DNA from: Lactobacillus sp. MRS-253-APC-2B
GTDB taxonomy: Bacteria > Bacillota > Bacilli > Lactobacillales > Lactobacillaceae
Length of the DNA stretch: 64,000 nucleotides
Direction of reading: 5' to 3'
Assembly (NCBI RefSeq): GCF_012843675.1
Contig: NZ_JABAFO010000001.1
Location: forward strand, 248,001-312,000
This document shows, piece by piece, positions 34,266 to 43,118 of this stretch. A model generated the notes under the pieces. That model searched no databases. It was given only the letters and a program-made list of their open reading frames with translations, and was not told where the DNA came from. Both the position numbers and the translations under genes were made by a program. Position 1 is the first letter of the stretch, and each line of letters begins with the position of its first letter.

Positions 34266-35594
34266 ATGGAAAAACAGCCGCAAACAGAGCTTAAACGCTC
34301 GTTAGGCTTCGGTTCGGCGCTTTCAATCGTAATTGGTACCATCATCGGCTCCGGTATCTTTTTTAAGCAAGGTTCAGTCCTGGACAGTGCAGGATCTTCA
34401 ACCATGGCCATTCTCGCCTGGGTTCTGGGTGGTATCATCACGCTGACGGCTGGCTTGACGATTGCTGAGATTGGCTCACAAATGCCATATACCGGTGGTC
34501 TGTATGTCTATATCGAAAACCTTTATGGACGCATTTGGGGCTTTTTAGCTGGCTGGATGCAGATCATTGTCTATGGTCCCGCAATTATTGCCTCAGTTGC
34601 CGGCTTTATGAGCATTCTGATGGCCAACCTTTTTGGGCTTAGTGCTGCCTGGCGCATTCCGTTGGCTGTAATCACAATCCTAGCCATTGGTGCCATGAAC
34701 ATGCTGGAAAATCGCGTTGGTGCGGCATTTTCCGTGATCACTACGATTGGAAAAATGGTGCCAATTGCCGCTATTATCATCTTTGGTCTATTCTGGGGCC
34801 ACCAAGATGCTTTTGGCCAAACGCTCAGTCAGGTTCATCAATCGGCCGGAAATTTTGGTGTTGCTATCTTAGCAACCTTGTTCGGTTATGATGGCTGGAT
34901 TTTGATTGCCAACTTGGGCGGTGAGATGAAAAATCCCCAAAAACTGCTGCCAAAAGCGATCATCCTGGGAATCAGTGCGGTTTTGCTAATCTATACTTTG
35001 ATTACAATTGGCGTTTTACGCTTTTTGCCAGTTCAAACGATTCATCGGCTCGGCGAAAATACCACTGCCTATCTTGCCGTCAAAGCATTCGGTACGATTG
35101 GCGGCAAGCTCTTATCTGCCGGTATCATTATTTCAATGATGGGAACGATCAACGGTAAGATGCTGACGTTCCCAAGAATCGTCTATGCAATGGCCAAACG
35201 ACGTGATATTCCATTTTCACGTACGCTTTCCTATCTAACGCCAAAAGGTAAGTCGCCGGTAGCAGCAACTTTGTTTATCATTATTTTGGCTACAATCATG
35301 ATGATGTTCTTTGATCCAGATCATTTATCCGATTTGTGCGTCTTCACCGTTTATTGTTTTTACATTCTGGCGTTCTTTGGTATCTTTATTCTGCGCAAGA
35401 CCAATGAAGCACCACGACCATTTTCCACCCCACTTTACCCATGGATTCCGATTATTGCCATTGCTGGTGGCATCTTCGTTTTGGTCAGCGAAATCATCAA
35501 TGATCCGGCCGGCGTAATGCTTTTTGCCGGTGTCGTGATTATCGGCTTGCCAGTCTTTTGGATCGTCAAAAAGCTCGACCAGCCAGCAAAATAG
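34266..35594 (+). CDS. APC-family amino acid permease, SteT-like serine/threonine exchanger
   Basis: This 442-residue, 12-segment membrane protein has SALSIVIGTIIGSGIFFKQG in the first helix (the substrate-binding GSG) and LFGYDGWILIANLGGEMKNP, typical of the LAT-like branch that includes B. subtilis SteT. ATG 34266 has GGAGG 8 nt upstream; a longer start at 34251 would overlap that site. It lies alone on the plus strand between divergent and convergent ribosomal operons. The Ser-rich leader upstream supports Ser as substrate, but substrate is inferred. Confidence 0.85.
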   Translation: MEKQPQTELKRSLGFGSALSIVIGTIIGSGIFFKQGSVLDSAGSSTMAILAWVLGGIITLTAGLTIAEIGSQMPYTGGLYVYIENLYGRIWGFLAGWMQIIVYGPAIIASVAGFMSILMANLFGLSAAWRIPLAVITILAIGAMNMLENRVGAAFSVITTIGKMVPIAAIIIFGLFWGHQDAFGQTLSQVHQSAGNFGVAILATLFGYDGWILIANLGGEMKNPQKLLPKAIILGISAVLLIYTLITIGVLRFLPVQTIHRLGENTTAYLAVKAFGTIGGKLLSAGIIISMMGTINGKMLTFPRIVYAMAKRRDIPFSRTLSYLTPKGKSPVAATLFIIILATIMMMFFDPDHLSDLCVFTVYCFYILAFFGIFILRKTNEAPRPFSTPLYPWIPIIAIAGGIFVLVSEIINDPAGVMLFAGVVIIGLPVFWIVKKLDQPAK

Positions 35595-35614
35595 TTTACG
35601 ACATAACAAAAGAA

Positions 35615-35647
35615 GCGACCGTGTTTTGATTTCACGATCGCTTTTTT
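35615..35647 (+). terminator. Terminator after the SteT-like permease
   Basis: GCGACCGTG pairs with CACGATCGC and TTTTTT follows, 20 bp past the stop. It may also stop minus-strand transcription from the 35788-36064 element. Confidence 0.85.
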
Positions 35648-35787
35648 GTTTCAATTTCTTTTATCATATTGATTTTTATTAATTTATCGATTTGCCAGCC
35701 ATCTTGCGTTGTTCAAATTATGGTGGTTTATACATAAGATCGCCCCATTTTAAATGGTCATCAGCGCCAAATATTGAACCTGACTAA

Positions 35788-36008
35788 CTAAATTCACTGC
35801 CCATCGGTATCAGCTCCATTCATTTGACCATGCGACGAGGCTATTTTGTTACTGCGCGAATCATCTTAACCATTAGGCATCACCTCAGATCTTCATCCAA
35901 AGCGTCTAGTTAAATTCACTGCCCATCGGTATCAGCCCCATTCATTTGACCATGCAACGAAGCTATTTTATTACTGCTCGAATCATCTTAACCATTAGGC
36001 ATCACCTC
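35788..36008 (-). repeat. Tandem duplication of a ~100-bp unit, each with an SD and a 10-codon frame
   Basis: Two copies, 35788-35886 and 35910-36008, are offset by exactly 122 bp and differ at only a few positions. On the minus strand each holds GAGGTG, 7 nt, then ATGGTTAAGATGATTCG, encoding MVKMIRAVIK (copy at 35910-36008) or MVKMIRAVTK (copy at 35788-35886). A second conserved frame ending MNGADTDGQ is broken upstream by TAA in both. No known gene is recognised. It lies downstream of the promoter at 36037-36064. Confidence 0.75.
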
Positions 36009-36036
36009 GTTTGGTTCTTACCTTTGCTACATCTAT

Positions 36037-36064
36037 ATTATAGCACATGTTGTTAGCGCTTACA
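36037..36064 (-). promoter_or_regulatory. Extended -10 promoter overlapped by a cre-like site
   Basis: Minus-strand TGCTATAAT (TG at 36044-36045, -10 at 36037-36042) is an extended -10. TGTAAGCGCTAACA (36051-36064, minus) covers the -35 zone and matches the cre consensus with one or two differences. It would start a transcript near 36030 into the tandem repeat; CcpA would be expected to repress it. Confidence 0.6.
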
Positions 36065-36076
36065 TAGATTTCGAAT

Positions 36077-36112
36077 AAAAAAAGTCATCAAAATCAATTG
36101 ATGACTTTTTTA
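36077..36112 (-). terminator. Terminator after rplA
   Basis: AAAAAAAGTCATCA pairs with TGATGACTTTTTT around a short AT-rich loop, on both strands, 20 bp past the rplA stop. Confidence 0.88.
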
Positions 36113-36131
36113 TCGATTTTAAACCGTCAGC

Positions 36132-36824
36132 TTAGAAGCTAGCCAGGTCAATCGTTACGCTAGGACCAAAAGTCGAAGCTACAGAAACGTGCTTGATGTA
36201 AGCACCACGAACGGCGGCTGGACGAACCTTAACGATCGTTTCTTCGATCGTCTTCAGGTTTTCAACCAGCTTGTCCGTGTCAAAGGATGCCTTACCGAAT
36301 GGAACGGCAACGTTGCCGTCACGGTCAGTCCGGTAGGTAACCTTGCCGGCCTTAGATTCAGAAACGGCCTTGGCTACATCCATCGTAACCGTACCCGTCT
36401 TAGGGTTTGGCATCAAGCCCTTAGGACCCAATACACGACCCAGACGACCAACCAGTGGCATCATGTCAGGCGTTGCAATGGCAACGTCAAAGTCCAGCCA
36501 GCCATCTTGAATCTTGTCAACCAGGTCTTGGTCGCCAACGAAGTCTGCACCAGCAGCTTCGGCTTCCTTAGCCTTTTCACCCTTAGCAAACACAACAACG
36601 GTTTGGTCTTTACCAGTACCGTTTGGCAGCACAACGGCACCACGCAATTGTTGGTCCGCTTGCTTCGTGTCTACGTTTAAGTTAAATGCAACTTCGAGGG
36701 TTGAGTCGAAGTTTGCAAAGTCAATGTCTTTTACTAATTGTACCGCGTCGCTGACAGCGTATTCCTTCTTGGAATCAACCTTCTTCAGGGCGTCTTGGTA
36801 CTTCTTACCGCGATGTTTAGCCAT
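36132..36824 (-). CDS. rplA: 50S ribosomal protein L1
   Basis: This 230-residue L1-stalk protein has the start [17 protein letters not shown], the conserved [16 protein letters not shown], and [27 protein letters not shown] lies before the ATG. It follows rplK, and the spacer between them (36825-36918) carries AGTGGGAGG, a motif also present in the rplK leader. Confidence 0.98.
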   Translation of the reverse strand: MAKHRGKKYQDALKKVDSKKEYAVSDAVQLVKDIDFANFDSTLEVAFNLNVDTKQADQQLRGAVVLPNGTGKDQTVVVFAKGEKAKEAEAAGADFVGDQDLVDKIQDGWLDFDVAIATPDMMPLVGRLGRVLGPKGLMPNPKTGTVTMDVAKAVSESKAGKVTYRTDRDGNVAVPFGKASFDTDKLVENLKTIEETIVKVRPAAVRGAYIKHVSVASTFGPSVTIDLASF

Positions 36825-36918
36825 GTTGATGTTTTCCTCCTTGCAAATGTGGTCTAACGGAGTGTATACCTCCCACTAGGACTGTTCACTTTCATGAATC
36901 AGCCCGGTACGAGAAAGC

Positions 36919-37344
36919 TTAGCCTTCAACGACGAAGCCCATGCTCCGTGCCGTACCTTCGATCATGCGCATCGCTGCTTCAACGTCAGCGGCGTTAAGA
37001 TCTTGCATCTTAGTTTCGGCGATTTGCTTAACTTGATCCTTGGTTACAGTAGCAACCTTCTTCGTGTTAGGTTCACCGGAACCGTGTTCAACACCAGCAG
37101 CCTTCTTCAGCAGTACTGCAGCAGGTGGCGTCTTCGTAATGAATTCGAACGAACGGTCTTCGTACACCGTGATAACAACAGGGATAATCATACCCTTTTG
37201 ATCAGCAGTCCGTGCGTTGAACTCCTTAGTGAAGCCCATGATGTTAATACCTGCCTGACCAAGTGCAGGACCCACTGGAGGAGCCGGCGTAGCGGCACCT
37301 GCAGGGATTTGCAACTTGACAATGTTAGCTACTTTTTTTGCCAC
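36919..37344 (-). CDS. rplK: 50S ribosomal protein L11
   Basis: This 141-residue protein of the GTPase centre has [34 protein letters not shown] and [12 protein letters not shown]. The start is GTG 37342-37344, with AAGGAGG 10 nt upstream. A longer in-frame opening to 37407 runs through the leader and lacks an SD. It is first in rplK-rplA. Confidence 0.97.
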   Translation of the reverse strand: MAKKVANIVKLQIPAGAATPAPPVGPALGQAGINIMGFTKEFNARTADQKGMIIPVVITVYEDRSFEFITKTPPAAVLLKKAAGVEHGSGEPNTKKVATVTKDQVKQIAETKMQDLNAADVEAAMRMIEGTARSMGFVVEG

Positions 37345-37434
37345 GAGACAAAACCTCCTTAGTCCGTGTTGTGGTAATGATGGGGTAGTAAGATTTGCCC
37401 CTCCCACTGTATGCCTTTAACAGCACACTCGAGA

Positions 37435-37463
37435 AGAATACCACTAAATTAATGTTTTTTCAA
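37435..37463 (-). promoter_or_regulatory. rplKA promoter
   Basis: Minus-strand -35 TTGAAA (37458-37463) and -10 TATTCT (37435-37440) have a 17-nt spacer. Upstream, at 37462-37495, AATAGTCA and TGACTATT form an inverted repeat behind nusG. Confidence 0.75.
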
Positions 37464-37492
37464 TAGTCAGTCTCAAAAAAACATTTTGACTA

Positions 37493-38044
37493 TTATTCAA
37501 CAGAATCAATTTGGTCAAAGCCAACCTCAGCAGAGGTCAAGCGACCAAACATTTCAATTTCGGCACGCAGTTTCAGCTTATCATGATCAACTTCGGTAAC
37601 CTTACCGACCATATCAGCAAACGGCCCCGCAATAATCTTGACCGTGTCGCCGACTTTAACGTCGATATCAGTACGTGGTGCTTCTTCAGAGTCGTCCATC
37701 CGCTTTAAGATCCGGTCAACTTCTTCAGGCAGCAGAGGAGTTGGCTTGGAGCCACCACCATGAGAACCCAAAAAGCCGGTTACGCCTGGGGTATTCCGAG
37801 CGATGTACCATGCCTGATCAGTCATAACCATTTCAACCAAAACATAACCAGGGAAAGTCTTTTCTTCAATTTCCTTGGCTTCGCCGTCTTTAACCTGGCG
37901 AACCTTTTCTTCAGGTACGACGACCCGGAAAATGTAGTCTTGCATGCCCATTGACTGAGCCCGGGATTCCAAATTGCTCTTAACTCGGTTTTCGTAGCCA
38001 GAATACGTGTGCAGCACGTACCAGCGCTTTTCAGTTGATTCCAC
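37493..38044 (-). CDS. nusG: Transcription termination/antitermination factor NusG
   Basis: This 183-residue protein has the NGN domain (RWYVLHTYSGYENRVKSNLE, FPGYVLVEM, NTPGVTGFLG) and a C-terminal KOW domain (KVGDTVKIIAGPFADMVGKV). The start is GTG 38042-38044, with GGAGG 6 nt upstream. It sits in sigH-rpmG-secE-nusG-rplKA, the standard Firmicute order. A hairpin between secE and nusG (38085-38116) may tune read-through. Confidence 0.96.
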   Translation of the reverse strand: MESTEKRWYVLHTYSGYENRVKSNLESRAQSMGMQDYIFRVVVPEEKVRQVKDGEAKEIEEKTFPGYVLVEMVMTDQAWYIARNTPGVTGFLGSHGGGSKPTPLLPEEVDRILKRMDDSEEAPRTDIDVKVGDTVKIIAGPFADMVGKVTEVDHDKLKLRAEIEMFGRLTSAEVGFDQIDSVE

Positions 38045-38084
38045 GTTGTTCCTCCATTTGTGTAAAACCAAAAAAGTTCAAAAT

Positions 38085-38116
38085 AAAAAACCTCGCCCAA
38101 AGCGAAGTTTTTTCAA
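38085..38116 (-). terminator. Terminator-like hairpin between secE and nusG
   Basis: AAAAAACTTCGC and GCGAGGTTTTTT pair (one G-U) with A/T tracts on both sides. Confidence 0.65.
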
Positions 38117-38158
38117 CCAAACAGCAGTATACCAGATTCTGCATGATTTGACCAATAA

Positions 38159-38338
38159 TTAGCCAACGATCAGTAGCATAAACTGGTGCAGCAGCCAGTC
38201 GATAATCGCAAAAAAGATAATAAAGAAAATCGTCAGCGAAACTACCGTAGTCGTGTCCCGTCGCGTTTCCTTAGCTGTTGGCCAGACCACCTTATGCATT
38301 TCAGCATTGACGCTTTTTACAAATTTTGTAAGTTTCAT
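38159..38338 (-). CDS. secE: Preprotein translocase subunit SecE
   Basis: This 59-residue protein of the SecYEG channel has an amphipathic N-terminal helix and the conserved MHKVVWPTAKETRRDT, followed by a single membrane segment (VVSLTIFFIIFFAIIDWLL). The ATG is at 38336-38338. It lies between rpmG and nusG, which confirms the assignment of such a short gene. Confidence 0.95.
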   Translation of the reverse strand: MKLTKFVKSVNAEMHKVVWPTAKETRRDTTTVVSLTIFFIIFFAIIDWLLHQFMLLIVG

Positions 38339-38350
38339 TGAAATCGTCCC

Positions 38351-38500
38351 TTATTTAGTTTCTCGATGCAGAGTATATTCACCGCAGTGCTTGCAGAATT
38401 TACTTAATTCTAGGCGCGACTCACGATCAGGCTTAACTGTTACCGTGTAGTTGCGTGCACCGCATTTGGTACATTCCAGTGCCGCTTTTTTTTGAGTCAT
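38351..38500 (-). CDS. rpmG: 50S ribosomal protein L33 (zinc-binding form)
   Basis: This 49-residue protein reads [20 protein letters not shown] and ends with [14 protein letters not shown]. The two CxxC pairs mark the zinc-containing C+ paralogue. The gene is 12 bp upstream of secE. Zinc-independent L33 copies, often present elsewhere, are not in this window. Confidence 0.95.
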   Translation of the reverse strand: MTQKKAALECTKCGARNYTVTVKPDRESRLELSKFCKHCGEYTLHRETK

Positions 38501-38559
38501 TTTATGCCTCCAATATACTTGTCTAGCCTATCATGGACTTGGGATAAAAAGCAACTCAC

Positions 38560-39141
38560 TTAAGCTTGCAAAGCCAAAATCAGTTTTTTGCGACAACGCG
38601 ACAATGCTGATTGGATCGTTCGCTGACTGCAGTTGAATCTCTGACAAAGTGCCGGCATATCAATAAACAGGCTTGCGACCAGCACCTCACGCTCAAATTT
38701 TGAAAGATCATCAATCAAGAATCTTTCAAAAATCAAGCGACAACAAATCTGATCTTCCAATGATTCTTGACAAGCAACCGGCAATTGATCACTCAAGCTC
38801 ACTAGACAATCAGCTGGGATTCTTTTCTTGGCTCGACATCTGCGATATTGACCCTTAGCCAGATTTTCCAGCGAACGATACAGATAATGACCAAACGAAG
38901 CACCCTGGCTGCCGTCATAATGTAAGGCAGCCTGATAGAGCAGTTGATACATGTTTGAAAGCCAGTCATGCAAAGATACGTCTGCTGGATGATACTTTTG
39001 CCATGCGTAACAAAAAAGTCCCTGATAATTAACGAACAGCTTTTGAATTGCTAGTGGGTTGCCACTTTTCGCCTCACGTAAAATTGCTTTTTCAGCGGTC
39101 AGCGCTTGAAAATCAGCACTGCCGATTCTTGCTTTCGCCAT
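38560..39141 (-). CDS. sigH: RNA polymerase sigma factor, SigH/ComX type
   Basis: This sigma-70 family protein of 193 residues has region 2 at about residues 25-100 (LFVNYQGLFCYAWQKYHP, FGHYLYRSLENLAKGQYRR) and region 4 near the C-terminus (FEREVLVASLFIDMPALCQR, then CSQRTIQSALSRCRKKL). ATG 39139-39141 follows AGAGG. Position before rpmG-secE-nusG matches B. subtilis sigH. In lactobacilli this factor is linked to competence-gene expression; target genes are not shown here. Confidence 0.88.
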   Translation of the reverse strand: MAKARIGSADFQALTAEKAILREAKSGNPLAIQKLFVNYQGLFCYAWQKYHPADVSLHDWLSNMYQLLYQAALHYDGSQGASFGHYLYRSLENLAKGQYRRCRAKKRIPADCLVSLSDQLPVACQESLEDQICCRLIFERFLIDDLSKFEREVLVASLFIDMPALCQRFNCSQRTIQSALSRCRKKLILALQA

Positions 39142-39276
39142 TTTCTTCCTCTCGCTAGCGAATAGATTTGGGTTGCCATGACTGATCAGTAAACTGATAG
39201 AAAAGCAGCACGCCTTTACCTGATGCACTGCTCCGGCGGTTTTCGTCTAAGGTCTGCACCCCTGTTTGTCATTTTT

Positions 39277-39305
39277 AATATACACGAGAAGTAAAACGGT
39301 TACAA
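39277..39305 (-). promoter_or_regulatory. sigH promoter
   Basis: Minus-strand -35 TTGTAA (39300-39305) and -10 TATATT (39277-39282) are separated by 17 nt. That leaves a leader of about 130 nt before the ATG, with no clear frame. Confidence 0.65.
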
Positions 39306-39373
39306 GCAGTAACTATACTTTCATAAATTTACATTTAAGGCGAATTTGCTTACGAATAAAAAGCAATGTTCAA

Positions 39374-40612
39374 TTATTTTGAAAGTGTCGGCAACCGCAA
39401 AAAGATCAGCAGACCAATTGCAAACAAGATTGCCAGCGAGCCCGCCCCAATGGTTGACTTGCCGGTCAATTGCGTTACGATGCCGACTAGAATCGGACCG
39501 ATAATCGCTGAAAACTTGCCCAAGATATTGTAAAAGCCAAAAAATTCACTGCTGTTTTCTTTAGGGATCAGCTTGCCAAAATAAGAACGGCTCAATGCCT
39601 GGATCCCGCCTTGACTGGTACCGACCAATATCGCCAAAACCCAAAAATCATGCAGTGTCTTTAAATGCAGCGCCTGTAGACAAATGAACAAATATATGCA
39701 GATTCCTAGGAGCAATGCCTTACGCGTCGAGGTGCGATTAGCCAGCCAGCCATACCAGATTGAAAATGGAAAGGCGATCAGCTGCACAACCAACAAGACA
39801 ACCATCAGCATCGTGGTACTAATCCCCATATCCGCTCCAATCGAAGTAGCCATTGTAAAAATCGTATCTACGCCATCAATATAAAAGAAATATGCCACCA
39901 AGAACCAAAATGCATCCCGATAGCGACGAATGTGCTGCAAAGTTCTTATGACACGAATCAGACTAGCTTTAAATGGGTGTGCCTCGGCAGGAACGCTGTA
40001 ATGCTGCTGAGCATTTTTCAAAAATGGCATGCCAAAAACAAGCCACCATAATCCTGCCAAAATAAAACTGAACCGGGCAATCCCATAATCATTCAACCAG
40101 CCAAAGCCGTGTCCCAGCTCAACAATCAAAAAGATCAAAAAAGCCACTACGCCGCCTAAATAGCCCATCCCATAGCCAGTCGATGACAGCGCGTCGATCT
40201 GACGACGGTCGGCTACATCAGTTAAAAAACTGTCATAAAACAAATTACCACCAGAATAGCCGACTGCTGATATCACATAAACAACCAACAGCCATTGCCA
40301 GTTACTTGGTGAAAGAATTCCCAAAATCAGCGTCATGACAATCCCGAGACCAGCAAACCAGTTCAGCCAGCGTCGCTTAGCATGCGGATAGTCGGCCATC
40401 GCTCCCAAAAACGGTGCTAAAAGCGAAACGACCAAAGTCCCCGCGCTGTTGGCATAACCCCACAAGGCCGTTGACGTTGCTGCTGAGACCCCATTCTGGT
40501 GAGCAACGGCCTTAAAATAAACCGGTAAGACGGCCGTGACGACTAAAATTCCATAGCCAGAATTGGCCCAGTCATAAAAAATCCATTGCCACTGCTGTTT
40601 ATTGAATCGCAT
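39374..40612 (-). CDS. MFS transporter, UMF1/Atg22-like family
   Basis: This 412-residue protein has about 12 membrane segments. The N-terminus WIFYDWANSGYGILVVTAVLPVYF (residues 10 on; shown here as key residues FYDWANS) is the hallmark of the UMF1 family related to fungal Atg22. GTSQGGIQALSRSYFGKLIP is the second conserved block. Substrate is unknown; amino-acid export has been suggested for the family. It abuts the phosphodiesterase gene upstream (3-bp gap), so the two are probably co-expressed. Confidence 0.85.
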   Translation of the reverse strand: MRFNKQQWQWIFYDWANSGYGILVVTAVLPVYFKAVAHQNGVSAATSTALWGYANSAGTLVVSLLAPFLGAMADYPHAKRRWLNWFAGLGIVMTLILGILSPSNWQWLLVVYVISAVGYSGGNLFYDSFLTDVADRRQIDALSSTGYGMGYLGGVVAFLIFLIVELGHGFGWLNDYGIARFSFILAGLWWLVFGMPFLKNAQQHYSVPAEAHPFKASLIRVIRTLQHIRRYRDAFWFLVAYFFYIDGVDTIFTMATSIGADMGISTTMLMVVLLVVQLIAFPFSIWYGWLANRTSTRKALLLGICIYLFICLQALHLKTLHDFWVLAILVGTSQGGIQALSRSYFGKLIPKENSSEFFGFYNILGKFSAIIGPILVGIVTQLTGKSTIGAGSLAILFAIGLLIFLRLPTLSK

Positions 40613-40615
40613 GTT

Positions 40616-41911
40616 TCACTTCCTTAAGATTCCCTTGATCGGTTTACCCGCAGTTGGTTTTGGATAGTGCAGTCCCAAAAGCTGCGCAAATGTCGGACCC
40701 TCATCTACCAATGCGGCATGTTCTACTGCAGCCCCTGATTTAATATCAGGACCATAAAAAACCGCGGTCGTAAAATAATTAGGCTTATCGGCACCATAGC
40801 CATGAACGCCACGGTAGCGATCTGGCTGACCCATCATTGCTGGCAGGACTGGTTCAACGACTGCTGGCCGCTGTGATTCATCCGTAAAGTAATAGCCTGC
40901 TTTAGCTTCAACCAAAAATGCACAGTACGGATCGGTCCCCAACTTGACGGTCTGCGCGCCATCATAGATTTTTTCGATCCCCTTGACTCCAGCAATTGCT
41001 CGTCTGATTTCGTCTTGATCAACGCCTGGTTTTACGTAGACGTAGGTTTCGCCATCACACGTCTTAGCCATTACCCGCCAGTCGTTTTTAAAAGTCTGCT
41101 GATCTTTGATTGGCCTTAGCCAGCCTTTTTGTGCAAACAGCGTATTGAGATGAATCATCTGGTCAACATCAATCTGATAATGATCACCCAGACAAACAAA
41201 ATCAGTCTGATCAAACGTTCCAGCATCCCGCGTTGCCTGAATGATTCTGCCGACACGAGCATCTAGTCGCTGCAGTGCTTCTTTTGCCTGCTTTGATCGA
41301 ACGCCATAGCGATGCCGCATGCTGTCCATATCAACCAGATGAATCAAAGTCAGATCCGGTTGCTTGTGTTGAAGCGTCCAAGTCGCCATTGCCGTGACAA
41401 AATCATCCAGCCAGGGCTGCTTGATGCCGTGACGCAGGTGGCCAAATTTGCGATTCATCTGATATAAAAACCATGGTGAGCTGGCTTTTAAGGATACCAG
41501 TACCTGGTTGGTCCAAATTCGATTGGGAAAAATCTCAGCAACGTTCCAATCGATTTTACTGCCAGCAGTTACCGGCCATAAAAAGGCTGCCGTCTTTAAT
41601 CCAGCCTGGTGTGCAACATCATATAGCGTTGCTGCCTTGATCTCTTTTCTTTGATACCAGTACCAGTCTGGCGATTTTCGCGTTGGCTGCAGCTTGGTGT
41701 TGTTAACAATACCATGAACGGCTGGATACTGCCCAGTAATAATTGACGTGTGTGATGGATAGGTCAGCGTTGGAAAAATCCCCCGCACTTTTTTAACCCA
41801 GGTTCCTTGGGCAATCAGCCGATTTAAATTGGGCGTCAGATCACGTTGTTCATTTAGATCGGCAAAGCCCAGTGAATCCAGTGAGATCACCACTAGTCGG
41901 CGTTGTTTCAT
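40616..41911 (-). CDS. Alkaline-phosphatase-superfamily nucleotide pyrophosphatase/phosphodiesterase
   Basis: This 431-residue protein has VVISLDSLGFADL (first metal Asp), YPSHTSIITGQYPAVHGI (nucleophile Thr), HLVDMDSMRHRYG and CLGDHYQID (metal ligands). These fit the NPP/PhnA-like type I phosphodiesterases. No signal peptide is seen, so it is probably cytosolic. The substrate is unknown. It precedes the UMF1-like permease with a 3-bp gap and lies 56 bp from rlmB, behind a terminator. Confidence 0.85.
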   Translation of the reverse strand: MKQRRLVVISLDSLGFADLNEQRDLTPNLNRLIAQGTWVKKVRGIFPTLTYPSHTSIITGQYPAVHGIVNNTKLQPTRKSPDWYWYQRKEIKAATLYDVAHQAGLKTAAFLWPVTAGSKIDWNVAEIFPNRIWTNQVLVSLKASSPWFLYQMNRKFGHLRHGIKQPWLDDFVTAMATWTLQHKQPDLTLIHLVDMDSMRHRYGVRSKQAKEALQRLDARVGRIIQATRDAGTFDQTDFVCLGDHYQIDVDQMIHLNTLFAQKGWLRPIKDQQTFKNDWRVMAKTCDGETYVYVKPGVDQDEIRRAIAGVKGIEKIYDGAQTVKLGTDPYCAFLVEAKAGYYFTDESQRPAVVEPVLPAMMGQPDRYRGVHGYGADKPNYFTTAVFYGPDIKSGAAVEHAALVDEGPTFAQLLGLHYPKPTAGKPIKGILRK

Positions 41912-41932
41912 AAATAATCACCTCTAAATAGT

Positions 41933-41963
41933 AAAACCGCAGCGCGAAGTGACGCTGCGGCAT
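41933..41963 (-). terminator. Terminator after rlmB
   Basis: CCGCAGCG pairs with CGCTGCGG across an 8-nt loop, and the minus strand continues with TTTT. It lies between rlmB and the phosphodiesterase gene. Confidence 0.75.
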
Positions 41964-41967
41964 TGTT

Positions 41968-42714
41968 TTAAAGCGGGTGCCGTGAATTGAATCCTTGATA
42001 GATCAACAGGCTGGCCGCAACACTGGCATTCAGGCTCTGCACGTGGCCGATCATTGGAATCGTCAGCATCTCGTCACAGGTCTTTTTCAGCAATGGCGAA
42101 ATGCCCTTGCCCTCATTGCCAATTACCAAGGCCACTGGTCCCTTGGCATCCCAGCGGCGGTAGTCGGTTCCCTTCATATCCGTACCAAAAAGCCATAAAC
42201 CACGTTCCTTTAGTTCGTTGGCCGTCTGGACCAGATTGGTTACCCGTGCGACCGGAACGTGTTCAATGGCACCAGTCGACGTCTTGGCAACTACCGAGGT
42301 CAGCCCCACTGAACGCCGCTTGGGAATAATCAGACCGTGAACCCCAGCAGCATCGGCGGTTCTAAGAATTGACCCTAGATTATGCGGATCTGCCAGCTCA
42401 TCTAAAATCAAAAAGAATGGTGCCTCATCATGCTTGGCCGCATTTTCAAACAGGTCATCAATCGTAGCGTAGCGATAGGCAGCAATTGCCAGGGCAACCC
42501 CTTGGTGATTTTGGTGGTTGGTCATCTGATCCAGCTTGTTTTTAGGTACGTTTGAGATCACTAAATGCCGTTCCTTGGCCAATTTTACGATTTGACCAAT
42601 AATATCGGCTTTAAGATCTTTTTGAATGAAAACCTTGTTGATTTCTTGATCGGATTTTAAAGCCATGACCGCAGGATGGCGGCCAATAATAAATTCTGGT
42701 TCGTCAGTCTTCAT
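41968..42714 (-). CDS. rlmB: 23S rRNA (guanosine2251-2'-O)-methyltransferase RlmB (SpoU family)
   Basis: This 248-residue protein has an N-terminal L30e-like RNA-binding part ([18 protein letters not shown]) and the C-terminal SpoU knot: [31 protein letters not shown], and [14 protein letters not shown]. It overlaps mrnC by 11 bp. The cysS-mrnC-rlmB order is conserved in Firmicutes. G2251 methylation is the family role; the substrate is inferred. Confidence 0.93.
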   Translation of the reverse strand: MKTDEPEFIIGRHPAVMALKSDQEINKVFIQKDLKADIIGQIVKLAKERHLVISNVPKNKLDQMTNHQNHQGVALAIAAYRYATIDDLFENAAKHDEAPFFLILDELADPHNLGSILRTADAAGVHGLIIPKRRSVGLTSVVAKTSTGAIEHVPVARVTNLVQTANELKERGLWLFGTDMKGTDYRRWDAKGPVALVIGNEGKGISPLLKKTCDEMLTIPMIGHVQSLNASVAASLLIYQGFNSRHPL

Positions 42715-43117
42715 GTTTTGTTCTTCCTGTCTCTACTTGCTTAATACACCATTGCGCTAGTTCACTGATTCGTTCATTTTGACCCGAAAGCTGCAGATAG
42801 CCAAACAGAGCCTCAAAGCCAGTTGACATACGATACGTCAAAACCGAGGTGTGCTTGGCATGCGTGTAGCTGTTGGCGTTGCGACCACGTTTAAAATAGC
42901 TCCACTCCTCTTCAGACAACAGGTTATCTTCTTTCATCAATTCAATCAGTGCCGCCTGCGCCTTAGCTGAAACGTAATGCGTTGCTTGATGCTGCAGACG
43001 ATTGGGCTTGCTCATCCCAAGTGCCAATAAGTGTTGGCGAATAAATACCTCATAGACGGCATCCCCCAGATAAGCCAGGGCAATTCCATTCAGTTGCTGA
43101 TAGTCGGCTTTTTCCAT
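42704..43117 (-). CDS. mrnC: Mini-ribonuclease III MrnC
   Basis: This 137-residue protein has the RNase III catalytic fold without a dsRNA-binding domain. [21 protein letters not shown] carries the signature Asp/Glu region (key AYLGDAVYE), and [13 protein letters not shown] follows. It matures 23S rRNA ends in B. subtilis. It lies 1 bp after cysS and overlaps rlmB. Confidence 0.94.
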   Translation of the reverse strand: MEKADYQQLNGIALAYLGDAVYEVFIRQHLLALGMSKPNRLQHQATHYVSAKAQAALIELMKEDNLLSEEEWSYFKRGRNANSYTHAKHTSVLTYRMSTGFEALFGYLQLSGQNERISELAQWCIKQVETGRTKHED

Positions 43118-43118
43118 T

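Noticed and set aside
35905-36008. A frame reading MPNG, stop, then DDS...MNGADTDGQ in both repeat copies
   Set aside because: The in-frame TAA is present in both copies and the ATG overlaps the SD; I prefer the 10-codon frame 7 nt after GAGGTG.
38560-39228. Longer sigH start at 39228 (MHQVKACCFS...)
   Set aside because: This lies in the leader, has no SD and adds an unrelated hydrophobic segment; ATG 39141 has AGAGG.
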